Of a stretch of 64,000 nucleotides of DNA, positions 1 through 12,851 are shown one piece after another. The position numbers were made by a program, and so were the translations under genes. The notes under the pieces are model-generated. The model saw only the letters and a program-made list of their open reading frames with translations, was not told the origin of the DNA and searched no databases. How positions within the stretch are numbered: position 1 is the first letter of the stretch; every line of letters starts with the position of its first letter. The DNA is from Noviherbaspirillum suwonense. Lineage in GTDB: Bacteria; Pseudomonadota; Gammaproteobacteria; Burkholderiales; Burkholderiaceae_D. Location: contig NZ_FXUL01000002.1 in the NCBI RefSeq assembly GCF_900182955.1, positions 434,001 through 498,000 on the forward strand, read 5' to 3'.

Positions 1-729
1 GGGGAGCGTGCACCAGAAGCCGCGGCAGTGCGCGGCGGCGACGCCCGGCATGGGCAGCGGCGGATAAGCGGCGTCCGGGTAGAACAGCCAGCCCTTGACC
101 AGCGCCTCGGCCGCGACCACCGGCTGCGGCAGGAGGGGCTGCGCCGCCGGATGCGCGGACAGGGCCAGCTGCCGGCCGAAGATCTTGTCCATCTTGGCGC
201 CCAGGCTGTCGGCCAGGTTGGGACCGACGAAATAATCCGTCTGCCGCTGCGGGCCGCCGCCGGCCGGCTCCAGCAGGTAGAACTTGGTCGCGAATTCCCA
301 GTGCAGCAGGTCGCTGCCGCGCCATACCAGGAAGTCGAATTCGCCGATGGTCTGCGCGCCGCCGGCCTGGCTGGCGCTGGCGCGGACCTGCACATTGTGC
401 GCGGCCAGCACGCCCAGGTGCTGCAGGTAGAACGTCATCAGCTTTTCCGCATAACGGCCGAGACGGCCGAAGGGCTGGAAGCTCAGGTGCGCATGCAATG
501 CCGCCGGTTCCCGGTCCAGCCCGTGCAGCCAGCCGCGAGCCGCGTCGCCCGCGCCGGAACCGAGATGGGCCACCTTGCCCCGCCACTGCGGCGCCTCGGC
601 GTCGAGCAGGCCGGGCGCGTCGATCAGCCAGGCAAGCGCCCGGACATGCGGGTCGGCAAGCTGCGCCCAGCGCTGGTGGAAACCTTCCTGGAACGCCGGC
701 ACGGCGTCAGCGACTGCCGGCATAGGCAT
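1..729 (-). CDS. DUF1853 family protein (3' end outside window)
   Basis: An open frame of 243 codons runs from the ATG at 729 (an alternative ATG lies at 723) off the left edge of the window, so the C-terminus is missing. The reading resembles DUF1853: an LGRYAEKL segment, then GEFDFL, then HWEFATKFYL, then a YFVGPN block followed by K..KIFGRQL. The spaced acidic residues followed by E-x3-K recall the PD-(D/E)XK nuclease fold, but that is inference and no activity is established for the family as far as I know. The start overlaps the 3' end of the upstream uracil-DNA glycosylase gene by 23 bases, so the two are probably cotranscribed. No clear ribosome-binding site is visible. Confidence 0.75.
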   Translation of the reverse strand, partial: MPMPAVADAVPAFQEGFHQRWAQLADPHVRALAWLIDAPGLLDAEAPQWRGKVAHLGSGAGDAARGWLHGLDREPAALHAHLSFQPFGRLGRYAEKLMTFYLQHLGVLAAHNVQVRASASQAGGAQTIGEFDFLVWRGSDLLHWEFATKFYLLEPAGGGPQRQTDYFVGPNLADSLGAKMDKIFGRQLALSAHPAAQPLLPQPVVAAEALVKGWLFYPDAAYPPLPMPGVAAAHCRGFWCTLP

Positions 730-1522
730 TCATCGCCAGGCACAGGTCGGCCCAGGACTTGCCCTTGTCGGTCAGGCGGCGCAGCAGGTAGGCCGGGTGG
801 TAGGTCACCACCAGCGGCAGGCCGCGGTATTCGAACACCTGCCCGCGCAGCTTGCCGACCGGGCTGTCCGCCGGCAGGCCGAGCAGCGAGACCGCGGCGG
901 TCTTGCCGAGCGCGACCAGGATGGCCGGCTGGATCAGTTCGATCTGGCGCTGCAGGTAGGGCATGCAGGCGGCGGCCTCGTCCGGCGCGGGCGGCCGGTC
1001 GCGGCCGTCGTCGCCGGTCGGCCGGCACTTGACCACGTTGGCGATGAATGCGTTCTCGGTACGCGACAGGCCCATCGCCATCAGCATGTTGTCCAGCAGC
1101 TTGCCGGCGGGGCCGACGAAAGGCAGGCCCTGCAGGTCTTCATTGCGGCCCGGCCCTTCGCCGATGAACAGCCACTTCGCCTTGCGGTCGCCGACGCCGA
1201 ACACGGTCCTGGTGCGGTCTTCGCAGAGGCGGCATTTGACGCAGCCCGCCACCGCGGTTTCCAGCGCATCCCAATCCATTTGCGCGACCTCGGAGGCCGG
1301 CGGCGCGGCTGGCGGTGCGGCCTGCGGCGTCACAGCCGGCGCTGCGGCCGGCGCGGGAGCCGGCGCCATCGCGGACGCGGCAGACGGCGTTTCCAGGGCA
1401 GCAGTAGTTTCCGCGGCGGCGGGCGCGGCGACGCCGGCATCCGGCCGGGCGCGACGCGTCCAGACCGGCCCGAGGCCCATCTCCTCGATGACCTGCTGCT
1501 TCCACTGGGCCCGGTCGCTCAT
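707..1522 (-). CDS. Uracil-DNA glycosylase, family 4/5 (iron-sulfur)
   Basis: This enzyme removes uracil from DNA to start base-excision repair. The protein has 271 residues. After an Ala/Pro-rich low-complexity stretch (about residues 25-75) comes the catalytic domain, with a cysteine cluster CVKCRLC and later Cys in VVKCRP and AACMPY as probable 4Fe-4S ligands. Motif A reads GEGPGRNED..GLPFVGPAGKLLDNML and motif B HPAYLLR, as in thermostable type-4/5 UDGs. The ATG at 1522 is chosen because it overlaps the rimI stop as ATGA, which implies translational coupling. A frame continues farther upstream but lies inside rimI. The Ala/Pro-rich N-terminal insert is typical of beta- and gammaproteobacterial members, which are often annotated as phage SPO1 DNA-polymerase-related. 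Confidence 0.9.
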   Translation of the reverse strand: MSDRAQWKQQVIEEMGLGPVWTRRARPDAGVAAPAAAETTAALETPSAASAMAPAPAPAAAPAVTPQAAPPAAPPASEVAQMDWDALETAVAGCVKCRLCEDRTRTVFGVGDRKAKWLFIGEGPGRNEDLQGLPFVGPAGKLLDNMLMAMGLSRTENAFIANVVKCRPTGDDGRDRPPAPDEAAACMPYLQRQIELIQPAILVALGKTAAVSLLGLPADSPVGKLRGQVFEYRGLPLVVTYHPAYLLRRLTDKGKSWADLCLAMNAYAGSR

Positions 1523-1989
1523 AGCGGCGCCTTCATCACGATGGCGTTTTCCCGGGTATTGTCGGGAGCCGGATAGTAATTGCGGCGCACGCCGATCCGG
1601 GTAAAGCCATAGCGTTCGTAGATGGCGAGCGCGCGGTGGTTGGACGGCCGCACTTCCAGCATCACCGAGCGCATGCCCTTGTCGCGCGCGCAATCGTTCG
1701 CATGGGCAAGCAGCGCCAGGCCATACCCGCGTCCGTGCAGCGCCGGATCGACGGTGATGTTGAGCAGGTGGGCTTCATCCAGCGCCATCATCATCAGGAA
1801 ATAGCCGACGATCTCGCGCCTGTCGTCCCGCGCGACCCGGCACAGGTAGCCGCTCCGTATCGAGTCGAGGAAATTGCCGCCGGTCCAGGGAAACGGGTAA
1901 GCCGCCTGTTCGATGCGCAGCACCGAGGGCACGTCATCCTCGCGCATATGGGAAAACCGGACCGGGCCGGTCTGCAGCCGCGCGTTCAT
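1519..1989 (-). CDS. rimI: Ribosomal protein S18-alanine N-acetyltransferase RimI
   Basis: RimI is a GNAT acetyltransferase that acetylates the N-terminal alanine of ribosomal protein S18. The 156-residue protein carries the acetyl-CoA loop HGRGYGLALL (about residues 85-94), the LNITVDP strand before it, and the family C-terminal signature LEVRPSNHRALAIYERYGF. The ATG at 1989 overlaps the tsaB stop codon (ATGA), and the gene's own stop overlaps the next start in the same way. Physical coupling of tsaB and rimI is common in proteobacteria and supports the assignment. The same frame stays open upstream into tsaB, but that part has no GNAT sequence. Confidence 0.92.
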   Translation of the reverse strand: MNARLQTGPVRFSHMREDDVPSVLRIEQAAYPFPWTGGNFLDSIRSGYLCRVARDDRREIVGYFLMMMALDEAHLLNITVDPALHGRGYGLALLAHANDCARDKGMRSVMLEVRPSNHRALAIYERYGFTRIGVRRNYYPAPDNTRENAIVMKAPL

Positions 1990-2678
1990 GCCGCCTTCCC
2001 CGCCATGCGCTCCGCGGTGGTGAGCGCGACCTTGTTGCGCAGGTAGACCGGCTGCGCCGCCGCGGCGTCCAGCGTCTCGCCGCGCGACACGGCCAGGCGC
2101 GCCAGCGCAGCGACCTGGGCCGCATGCGGCATGATGCCGGGCTCGGCGGCGGCCAGGAAATCGCGGCCCGAGAACGCGTCGGCGTAGACGGCAAGGCCAT
2201 TCCCGCAGGCCAGCACCGGGCCGCTCGGCGCGACGTCTTCCGGACTGGACAGGCGCGCCGGCATCACCGTCTGCCAGCCCGCCGCGCCATGCCGGAACTG
2301 GGCCCAGTACACTTCGCCCATCCTGGCGTCGAGCACGCACAGCACGTCGGCCGCGCCGGTTTTTTCGCGGCAGGCCTCGGCCATCGCGTCCAGCGTGCCG
2401 ACCGGCGCCACCGGCAGGCCGGCGCCGAAGGCCAGTCCCTGCACCGCGCCGCAGGCGGTGCGCACGCCGGTGAAGGAGCCCGGCCCGGCGCCGTAGGCAA
2501 TGGCGGCGCAGTCGGAAAGGCGGATGCCCGCCTCGGCCAGCAGCGCCTGCACCATGGGCAGCAGGTTTTGCGAGTGCGTCTGGACCGAGGCGGCGTCGCG
2601 CACCAGCAGGCGGTCTTTCAGCAGCAGCGCAACCGAAGCCAGTTCGGTGGAGGTTTCGATGGCGAGTATCGTAGGCAT
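1986..2678 (-). CDS. tsaB: tRNA threonylcarbamoyladenosine biosynthesis protein TsaB
   Basis: TsaB is the non-catalytic partner of TsaD in making t6A at position 37 of ANN-decoding tRNAs. The 230-residue ASKHA-fold protein begins with the typical ILAIETSTE strand and carries THSQNLLPMVQALL and the signature GAGPGSFTGVRTACG (about residues 63-77). Length and motifs are normal for the family. It is the first gene of a minus-strand run tsaB-rimI-udg-DUF1853 whose members overlap by a few bases, and it is divergent from the thioredoxin-like gene at 2754. Confidence 0.93.
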   Translation of the reverse strand: MPTILAIETSTELASVALLLKDRLLVRDAASVQTHSQNLLPMVQALLAEAGIRLSDCAAIAYGAGPGSFTGVRTACGAVQGLAFGAGLPVAPVGTLDAMAEACREKTGAADVLCVLDARMGEVYWAQFRHGAAGWQTVMPARLSSPEDVAPSGPVLACGNGLAVYADAFSGRDFLAAAEPGIMPHAAQVAALARLAVSRGETLDAAAAQPVYLRNKVALTTAERMAGKAA

Positions 2679-2686
2679 CCGGACAT

Positions 2687-2746
2687 TTTACCGTGCCGGG
2701 CGCGATTGGACAGGCACTGCGCGCGCCGGATTGCGTACGGTAAAAT
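2687..2746. promoter_or_regulatory. Divergent promoter region between tsaB and the thioredoxin-like gene
   Basis: The 75-base gap between the two divergent starts carries the same nine bases, CGGTAAAAT, once on each strand, facing outward near each gene. Each copy contains a TAAAAT that can serve as a -10 element for the gene it faces. I do not see a convincing -35 at correct spacing for either, so this is a tentative promoter call. Confidence 0.35.
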
Positions 2747-2753
2747 AACGCGG

Positions 2754-3185
2754 ATGAGCAGCCTGACCCTACAGCATGACAACCGCGCCGAACTGCTGGG
2801 CGCCCTTTCCGGCGACGTCTGGATCGTTGCCTGCCTGTGCGCCGCCTGGTGCGACGTCTGCCGCCAGTTCCGGCCCGCCTTCGATGCGCTGGCCGCGCGC
2901 CACCCGGACCACCGTTTCGTCTGGGTCGATATCGAGGATGAAGCCGAGATCGTCGGCGACTTCGACGTCGAGGATTTCCCCACCATGCTGATACAGCGCG
3001 GCGACACCGTGGTCTTCTTCGGCACGCTGCTGCCGGACGCCGGCCAGCTGCAACGTCTGCTGCAGGCGCAGCTGTCGATGTCGGCCAGCGAGCTGCAGGC
3101 GCAGGCTGCATCCACCGATCAGCGCCGCAGCTGGCAACGGGACTACAACTTGCGGGCGCGGCTCGCGGACGCGGTCGGTGCCTGA
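2754..3185 (+). CDS. Thioredoxin-family protein
   Basis: This 143-residue protein has a thioredoxin fold with the redox motif AAWCDVC (Cys-Asp-Val-Cys, about residues 30-35). It is preceded by the hydrophobic strand WIVACLC and followed by a helix, the strand RFVWVDIED, and the conserved cis-proline segment DFPTMLI. There is no signal peptide, so it is probably cytoplasmic. After the fold comes a C-terminal helical tail of about 45 residues rich in Gln, Ala and Arg. The CDVC dipeptide differs from thioredoxin's CGPC, so a specialised thiol-disulfide role is likely, but its partner is unknown. The ATG at 2754 is the first good start in the frame. It is divergent from tsaB. Confidence 0.8.
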   Translation: MSSLTLQHDNRAELLGALSGDVWIVACLCAAWCDVCRQFRPAFDALAARHPDHRFVWVDIEDEAEIVGDFDVEDFPTMLIQRGDTVVFFGTLLPDAGQLQRLLQAQLSMSASELQAQAASTDQRRSWQRDYNLRARLADAVGA

Positions 3186-3368
3186 GTGCCGGATTGCCGG
3201 ATTCCTTAAAGGCGTCCTAGTTTCCGGCTATCCCGGCCTGCGACGCCACGCTTCCGCGGCCGTCCGGAAGCGCCGGGTTCCCTGACGACGCATCCGCATA
3301 GCGCACACGCCCGGCAAACCCAAAAATCAAACGCAGCGCGCCGGCCGGATTGCAGGCCGCCTTGACAA

Positions 3369-3384
3369 CTGTATATGCATACAG
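3369..3384 (+). promoter_or_regulatory. LexA (SOS) box in front of the HAD-like gene
   Basis: The sequence CTGTATATGCATACAG fits the proteobacterial LexA operator CTGT-N8-ACAG exactly. A consensus -35 hexamer TTGACA lies at 3363-3368 and a weak -10, TACCTT, at 3385-3390 with 16-base spacing, so the operator would fill the promoter spacer. The only gene downstream is the HAD-like gene, whose start is 36 bases beyond the box. No gene faces the other way. LexA control is inferred from the motif alone. Confidence 0.75.
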
Positions 3385-3420
3385 TACCTTGGCTGTCAAC
3401 ACCAGCAACAAGGCCAGGCG

Positions 3421-3870
3421 ATGCGCATACTTTTTCTCGAATTCGACGGCGTGCTCCACCCGGCCAGCGCCACGTCGCGCGTGAGTCCCTATGGCACGCT
3501 CAAGACCAGCGCGCAGCGCGCCTGGCTGTTTCGCTGGGCATGGATACTCGACGACATGCTGGCCCGGCATCCGGATGTCGGCATCATCGTGCATTCGCAC
3601 TGGAAGGGCCTGGCCGCGCAGCAGCAGCTGCAAAGCATGCTGGGGCCGGTCGGCAGGCGCATGGTCGGCGTGACGCCGGGCGGCGAACGCTGGCAAGGCA
3701 TCACCGCCACCGCCGAAATCAACCATCTGCGCAACTACCGCATCCTCGACTCGCGCGCCAGCGCCTACCCGCCGCGGCTGGCGGAGCTGATCGCCTGCGA
3801 CCCGGAAGCCGGCCTGCGCGAGTTCAGCGTGCTGCGCCAGCTGCAGCTGTGGCTGAAGACGCCGCAGTAG
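3421..3870 (+). CDS. HAD-like domain protein with altered motif I, probable SOS gene
   Basis: This 149-residue protein begins directly with a HAD-type first strand, ILFLEFDGVLHP. The family norm is a D-x-D-G-V motif, and here the first Asp, normally the phosphoryl-accepting nucleophile, is Glu (E-F-D-G-V). A motif-II-like strand with a polar turn follows (IIVHSHWKGL, about residues 56-65). The protein resembles small single-domain HAD proteins of the type seen in RNA-repair-associated HAD domains, but I cannot name a substrate. Loss of the nucleophile suggests a binding or regulatory role, or a changed mechanism. It has its own promoter with an embedded LexA box and ends at a bidirectional terminator, so it appears monocistronic and DNA-damage inducible (inference). 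Confidence 0.7.
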   Translation: MRILFLEFDGVLHPASATSRVSPYGTLKTSAQRAWLFRWAWILDDMLARHPDVGIIVHSHWKGLAAQQQLQSMLGPVGRRMVGVTPGGERWQGITATAEINHLRNYRILDSRASAYPPRLAELIACDPEAGLREFSVLRQLQLWLKTPQ

Positions 3871-3883
3871 GCTAGCCGGAGCC

Positions 3884-3919
3884 AAAAAAAAATGGCTGCC
3901 CGTAGAGGCAGCCATTTTT
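3884..3919. terminator. Bidirectional rho-independent terminator
   Basis: A perfect ten-base-pair stem, AATGGCTGCC with GGCAGCCATT around a six-base loop (3891-3916), is preceded by an A tract and followed by a T tract. It can therefore terminate the HAD-like gene from the left and the beta-helix gene (stop at 3948) from the right. Confidence 0.9.
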
Positions 3920-3947
3920 CATTGCAGAAGGACTTCTGTGCGCAGCG

Positions 3948-5678
<1,731 letters not shown>

Positions 5679-5772
5679 GGAAAGGATTCTCTCTGGTGTG
5701 TGTACGATAACGTTTCTCTACATCAACTAACGCCGATATTGACACAGAGAAACACCAGATAGTTCATTCCTT

Positions 5773-5789
5773 ACGGAAATATTTTCCGT
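5773..5789. promoter_or_regulatory. Palindrome upstream of the beta-helix gene, in an AT-rich leader
   Basis: The 311-base gap from 5679 to 5989 has no gene. It is clearly more AT-rich than its surroundings and holds a perfect seven-base-arm palindrome, ACGGAAATATTTTCCGT, about 95 bases upstream of the beta-helix start. A second, looser inverted repeat lies at about 5832-5851 (ACTTTC...GAAAGT). These could be operators for the secreted protein. No known regulator consensus is recognised. Confidence 0.4.
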
Positions 5790-5989
5790 TTTGTCGCGAA
5801 AATCTCCAAAAGATTTAAAGGAATAGCAAGAAACTTTCTAGAAAAGAAAGTCAAATTGTTTAATCCTTGCCAAAGTTTTAATGTCATCGCCGCGCCGGAC
5901 TGCCCGCGATGGGGCACGGCGGGCGTCTACGGCGATCCGGGCGTCGATGCGCCCGTCTGGACTTGAATGAACGCGCCGGATAGCGGCGT

Positions 5990-8833
<2,844 letters not shown>

Positions 8834-9043
8834 CGATACCCTGGTTGCATTGATCAAGCCGCATTGTAGCCAAACGCATGGTCAGGGGTTTCCGACAGGA
8901 TCAAGCGTCGGCGGCGCGGCCCGGCCGGCCTCAGCCGGAATGGGGCGACTTGCGTACAATGCCAGCTTGTCCGCTGCATCCGGCCCGCCATGCGCAGGCC
9001 GCCCGATGCGCGCCATCCAATTCACCCTACTCTGCCCGCCGCC

Positions 9044-9943
9044 ATGAAGTGGACCATCATCACGATTTACGTGCTTTCCATCCTGCATATTCATTTCCGC
9101 GGCAGGGTGCGCCTTCCGTTCTTCCGGCAGATCTTCGACCATTCGTCGTTCGTCTCGCCGCTGAACACCTTCATGCACATGTTTTCGGGCGTGCCGGCGA
9201 CGCCCTACCTGCCGACCAGCCGCTTCCCGGAGCTGCTGCCGCTGCAGCAGAACTGGGAAATGATCCGGGCCGAGGCGCTGAACCTGATCGAACTGCAGAA
9301 GATCAGCGCGGCGCAGAAGAACGACGACGCCGGCTTCAACTCCTTCTTCAAGACCGGCTGGAAACGGTTCTACCTGAAATGGTACGACGCCAGCCATCCG
9401 TCGGCGGAAAAGCTGTGCCCGAACACGGTGGCGCTGCTGCGCAGCATCCCGACCGTGAAGGCCGCGATGTTCGCCGAACTCCCGCCCGGCGCCAAGCTCA
9501 ACAGCCACCGCGACCCGTTCGCCGGTTCGCTGCGCTACCACCTCGGCCTGGTCACGCCCAACAACGACAGCTGCTTCATCGATGTCGACGGCCAGCGCTA
9601 CAGCTGGCGCGACGGCGAGGCGGTGGTGTTCGACGAGACCTACATCCACTGGGCCAAGAACGAGGGCAGCAGCAACCGGGTGATCCTGTTCTGCGACATC
9701 GAGCGGCCGATGCGCTACCGCTGGGCGCAGGTGATCAACAAGTGGCTGGGCCGCACGGTGATGACCGCGGCCAGCTCGCCGAATGAAACCGGCGACCAGA
9801 CCGGCGGCATCAACAAGGTGTTCCGGGTGTTCTGGCATGCCGGCCAGTACCGGCGCCGCTTCAAGGCCTGGAACCGCACCGTCTATTACATCGTCCGCGC
9901 GCTGCTGATCGCCGCGGTGGCGGCCTGGATCATCTTCGGCTGA
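9044..9943 (+). CDS. Aspartyl/asparaginyl beta-hydroxylase family protein, LpxO-like
   Basis: This 299-residue Fe(II)/2-oxoglutarate dioxygenase most likely hydroxylates an acyl chain of lipid A, as LpxO does. An N-terminal membrane helix (WTIITIYVLSILHIHF) and a C-terminal hydrophobic helix (IVRALLIAAVAAWIIF) place it at the inner membrane. The iron ligands are visible as the His and Asp of NSHRDPF and the distal His of ETYIHWAKNE; Arg in SSNRVILFCD should bind 2-oxoglutarate. The start at 9044 (MKWTIITIY) is preferred over an open extension upstream because it places the membrane helix at the N-terminus. It is divergent from mscS, with a 210-base gap. Confidence 0.82.
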   Translation: MKWTIITIYVLSILHIHFRGRVRLPFFRQIFDHSSFVSPLNTFMHMFSGVPATPYLPTSRFPELLPLQQNWEMIRAEALNLIELQKISAAQKNDDAGFNSFFKTGWKRFYLKWYDASHPSAEKLCPNTVALLRSIPTVKAAMFAELPPGAKLNSHRDPFAGSLRYHLGLVTPNNDSCFIDVDGQRYSWRDGEAVVFDETYIHWAKNEGSSNRVILFCDIERPMRYRWAQVINKWLGRTVMTAASSPNETGDQTGGINKVFRVFWHAGQYRRRFKAWNRTVYYIVRALLIAAVAAWIIFG

Positions 9944-9982
9944 CCCGCGGCCGTCCCGGTCGCCGGCCGGGCGCCCGAAGAA

Positions 9983-10699
9983 TCAGAAGTCCCGCAGGTC
10001 GGCCACTGCGGCCGCGCCGAACGCCGGGCTCAGCGCAAAGTCCAGCAGCCGCTTCGCGCAGTCCTCTGGGCTGGCCAGCGCGCCGTTCGCCTTGAGCGCC
10101 TCGAACTGGTCGCGCAGCGGAAAGCGTTCGACGTCGGTAGCCCGGATCTGGGCCTGCATGTCGGTGTCGATGACGCCCGGCGCCAGGCTTACGATGCGCA
10201 GTCCCGGCGACTGGTCCAGCGCCGCGGCGCGGGCATGGTGGTCCAGCGCTGCCTTGCTGGCGCAATAGACCGCCCAGCCCGGATACGCATTCCGCCCGGC
10301 TCCGCTCGAGACATGCAGAACCCTGCGGTCCGCGCCGTCGATCGCGGCCACCGCGGCGGCCAGCATCAGCGGCGCGGCCACGTTCAGGCCGATCGCATGC
10401 GCCACTTCCGCCGGCGCATGGCTGGACAAGGGGCCGACCGGCTGCAGCATGCCGGCGTTATTGATCAGCAGCGCCCGGTCCGCGCCGGAAAGGAAGGACT
10501 CCAGCGCGCCGCCGGCCAGCCAGCCAGACAACGCGGCCGTGTCGGACAGGTCCAGCGCCACTTGCGTCACGCCCTGCATGTCCGCGCCCCGCTTGCGGGC
10601 CAGCGCCAGCACGGGAATGCCGCGGCCGGAAAGTTCGGCCGCGATTGCCGCGCCGAGGCCGCGGCTGTGTCCGGTCAGGACGACTTTGATTGCACTCAT
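9983..10699 (-). CDS. Short-chain dehydrogenase/reductase
   Basis: This 238-residue SDR has the nucleotide-binding turn GHSRGLG (Gly-x3-Gly-x-Gly), the NNAG motif after the fourth strand, and the catalytic Ser and Tyr-x3-Lys (VSSGAGRNAYPGWAVYCASK). It looks like the sepiapterin-reductase-like branch, and the substrate is unknown. A GGAGAG ribosome-binding site lies upstream of two adjacent ATG codons; the second (10699) has better spacing than 10702. It lies 57 bases downstream of the sequence end of the MYG1 gene's partner start side, that is, both genes are on the minus strand with the MYG1 gene upstream in the opposite half of the gap; cotranscription is uncertain. Confidence 0.8.
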   Translation of the reverse strand: MSAIKVVLTGHSRGLGAAIAAELSGRGIPVLALARKRGADMQGVTQVALDLSDTAALSGWLAGGALESFLSGADRALLINNAGMLQPVGPLSSHAPAEVAHAIGLNVAAPLMLAAAVAAIDGADRRVLHVSSGAGRNAYPGWAVYCASKAALDHHARAAALDQSPGLRIVSLAPGVIDTDMQAQIRATDVERFPLRDQFEALKANGALASPEDCAKRLLDFALSPAFGAAAVADLRDF

Positions 10700-10759
10700 C
10701 ATTTCTCTCCACGTTAGGGCACAGGCGGCACAAGCAGCGCAGCCGGCACAGGCGGCCGG

Positions 10760-11695
10760 CTAGGCGGCCAGCGCCTGGCGCGCCATTTCGCGTATGCCGT
10801 CAAAAGACTTGCATGCGGCTATGAACAGGTTGTTGTGGCAGAACACGGCATCCGGCACGCCGGTCGCGGCGGCCAGGCCCTCGCCCTGCAGCCCGGCCCA
10901 TGGCGTCGGCAAGTCCTTGCGGGCGTCGAAGGTGTCGCTGCTGGTGGGCACCGTGTGGATCATGTAGCGCTGGTCCGCCAGGCTATGGCTGATCACGAAC
11001 AGGACGTCGGGCATTTCGTTGCGGACGATGCCGGCCCACGGCAGCGCGCTGTTTTCCAGGAACAGCACGCGGCCGCCTTCCATCCGCTCGGACTGCCGCA
11101 CCTGCTGCACCGCGAGCATCGCGCCGACGCGGTAGGCAACGCCGTTGGCCATGATGTCGGCCGCGAGTTCCATCGCCCGGCGGAAGCGCTCGAGCCTGAT
11201 CGCATCGGCCGCCGCGGCGCTGCCGGCGGTCTGCTCGTCGAGCCAGCCCGGGTTGAAGCCGGAAATGATGGCCGACAGCCCGTATCCGCCCGGCGCGTTT
11301 TTCGCCGCGCCGGTGTCGGACATGTCGAGGTACTGCACCACGTCGCCGTCGATCGCCGCGGCGATTTCGCGCGCCTGTTCCGGCGTCAGGCTGTGGCCGG
11401 TGCGCTGCTCTGCCAGCAGGCTGACGCAGCGCGGCCCATGGGCTTTCCAGACCAGGCCCGCGCTCGCATACACCACGCCGGACGGCCGCGCACCCTGGAA
11501 GCCCTTCTGATGATGGTCGAAGCGTCCGCGCTCCGGGTCCCAGATGCCGCCGACGTCGACGGCGAAATCGGCCGCTTCGATCAGCGCGGGATCGCGGGTG
11601 CGGACCAGTTCGCTGCCGGGGAAAACCAGGTCCAGCACGGCGACGGCCCAGACATCGTCAGCATGAAATTTTCCGGAGTGTGTTGCAATGATCAT
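10760..11695 (-). CDS. MYG1-family protein (predicted DHH-like exonuclease)
   Basis: This 311-residue protein matches the MYG1 family: an N-terminal HSGKFHADDVWAVAVL, then FAVDVGG, then RFDHHQKGF, which together supply the His and Asp residues of a DHH-like metal site, followed by the conserved SSAGLVWKxHG-type segment. Eukaryotic MYG1 is a 3'-5' RNA exonuclease; the bacterial proteins are little studied. The ATG at 11695 is preceded by a pyrimidine-rich stretch without a clear ribosome-binding site. It is divergent from the small lipoprotein gene at 11854. Confidence 0.85.
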   Translation of the reverse strand: MIIATHSGKFHADDVWAVAVLDLVFPGSELVRTRDPALIEAADFAVDVGGIWDPERGRFDHHQKGFQGARPSGVVYASAGLVWKAHGPRCVSLLAEQRTGHSLTPEQAREIAAAIDGDVVQYLDMSDTGAAKNAPGGYGLSAIISGFNPGWLDEQTAGSAAAADAIRLERFRRAMELAADIMANGVAYRVGAMLAVQQVRQSERMEGGRVLFLENSALPWAGIVRNEMPDVLFVISHSLADQRYMIHTVPTSSDTFDARKDLPTPWAGLQGEGLAAATGVPDAVFCHNNLFIAACKSFDGIREMARQALAA

Positions 11696-11853
11696 AAAGG
11701 ACCGAAAGGAAGGAAGATGGCCGAAATGGCGCCCTTCATTCTACCGGGCAAGCGGCTGGCCGGGGCGAGGCTGCGCAATACGCCGGGAAATGCCGCCGCT
11801 ACAATGAACCCTACCGCCTTGTCCTGCCGCTGCGGCGGCGCCGGGAGTCGTCA

Positions 11854-12057
11854 ATGAAAACCATCGCCATCGCCACCGCCGTCGTCATGCTCAGCCTTGC
11901 AGCCACCGGCTGCACGGGCCTGCGCAGCAAGCCCTACCAGGCCAGCGACACCACCGCGTCGAACGCAACGCAGCGCCAGGCGCCCGGGCCGACCCAGCGC
12001 AGCGCACAGCGCACGTTCAACCCGGACGGCAGCCTCGGCACCTACTTCGGCACCTGA
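11854..12057 (+). CDS. Small lipoprotein
   Basis: This 67-residue protein has a short positively charged start, a hydrophobic stretch and a lipobox LAATGC (Cys at residue 20), so the mature form is a lipid-anchored peptide of about 48 residues. The remainder is polar and rich in Ser, Thr, Gln and Arg, ending FNPDGSLGTYFGT. A GGGAG ribosome-binding site lies six bases before the ATG. The function is unknown. Confidence 0.75.
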   Translation: MKTIAIATAVVMLSLAATGCTGLRSKPYQASDTTASNATQRQAPGPTQRSAQRTFNPDGSLGTYFGT

Positions 12058-12257
12058 GGCCGCGGCAAGAGGCCAGATCCCTGGCCTTCGGCATGCATCG
12101 TCCAGCGCCCTGCCCCGCATTCAGCGCCGGGGTTTGTCCAAACCCGTGCCAGCTGCATTCATACGCAACTAGTCGCCCAACCCCTGCTCTCACTGGCTGC
12201 GCAAGGCCGGGCTCCGCGACGGGTCGTCCGCCGGCCCTTGCACCAAGGAGAATAAAG

Positions 12258-12767
12258 ATGGCAAGGATTCAGCAATCGGTGGATATCAAGGTCCCGCCGC
12301 AGGTCGCCTACAGCCAGTTGATCCGGTTCGAGGATTACCCGCGCTTCATGGACGAGGTCGAATCGGCGGAACAGGTCGACGACACCCATGTGCGCTGGAC
12401 CACCCGGATAGGCGAGCATACCCATGACTGGCAGTCCGAAGTCGTCGACCGCAAGCCTGACCAGCTGATCGAATGGCGCAATGTCGAAGGCCCGGTCAGC
12501 ACCGGCCGCTTCGAGGTCCAGGCGCAGGGCGCGGACAATGTGCGCGTGAGCTTCACCATCGACTCCGAAGCGACCACCGCGGGCGACGCCGCCGACGCGC
12601 TTTCCCGCCAGGTCGAGGCAAACCTGCAGCGCCTGAAGCAGATGCTGGAAGGCGCCGGCGCGGCTGCCGGCGGCGGAGCGCAGCCGCAGCCGAGCGAACC
12701 GGCGCGGCAGAGCAGCGAGGGTTACGGCGATGTCGGCACGTCGGATAAGGCGGCGCCCACGAACTGA
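12258..12767 (+). CDS. SRPBCC-fold (polyketide cyclase/START-like) protein
   Basis: This 169-residue protein has the SRPBCC pattern: a first strand VDIKVPPQVAYSQLIRFEDYPRFM, then central strands VRWTTRIGEHTHDWQSEVVDRKPDQLIEWRN and a long C-terminal helix (about residues 113-135). This fold binds hydrophobic ligands or acts as a cyclase or dehydrase; the ligand is unknown. The last 30 residues are a Gly/Gln/Pro-rich disordered tail. AAGGAG seven bases before the ATG sets the start. No conserved partner is evident next to it. Confidence 0.75.
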   Translation: MARIQQSVDIKVPPQVAYSQLIRFEDYPRFMDEVESAEQVDDTHVRWTTRIGEHTHDWQSEVVDRKPDQLIEWRNVEGPVSTGRFEVQAQGADNVRVSFTIDSEATTAGDAADALSRQVEANLQRLKQMLEGAGAAAGGGAQPQPSEPARQSSEGYGDVGTSDKAAPTN

Positions 12768-12851
12768 GGCTGGCCGGCTGCATCGTTCCGGGCAATAATG
12801 TGCGTCCCCGGATTTTACGAGCGCGCCCGGCAGCGGACGCGCCACAGCCAC

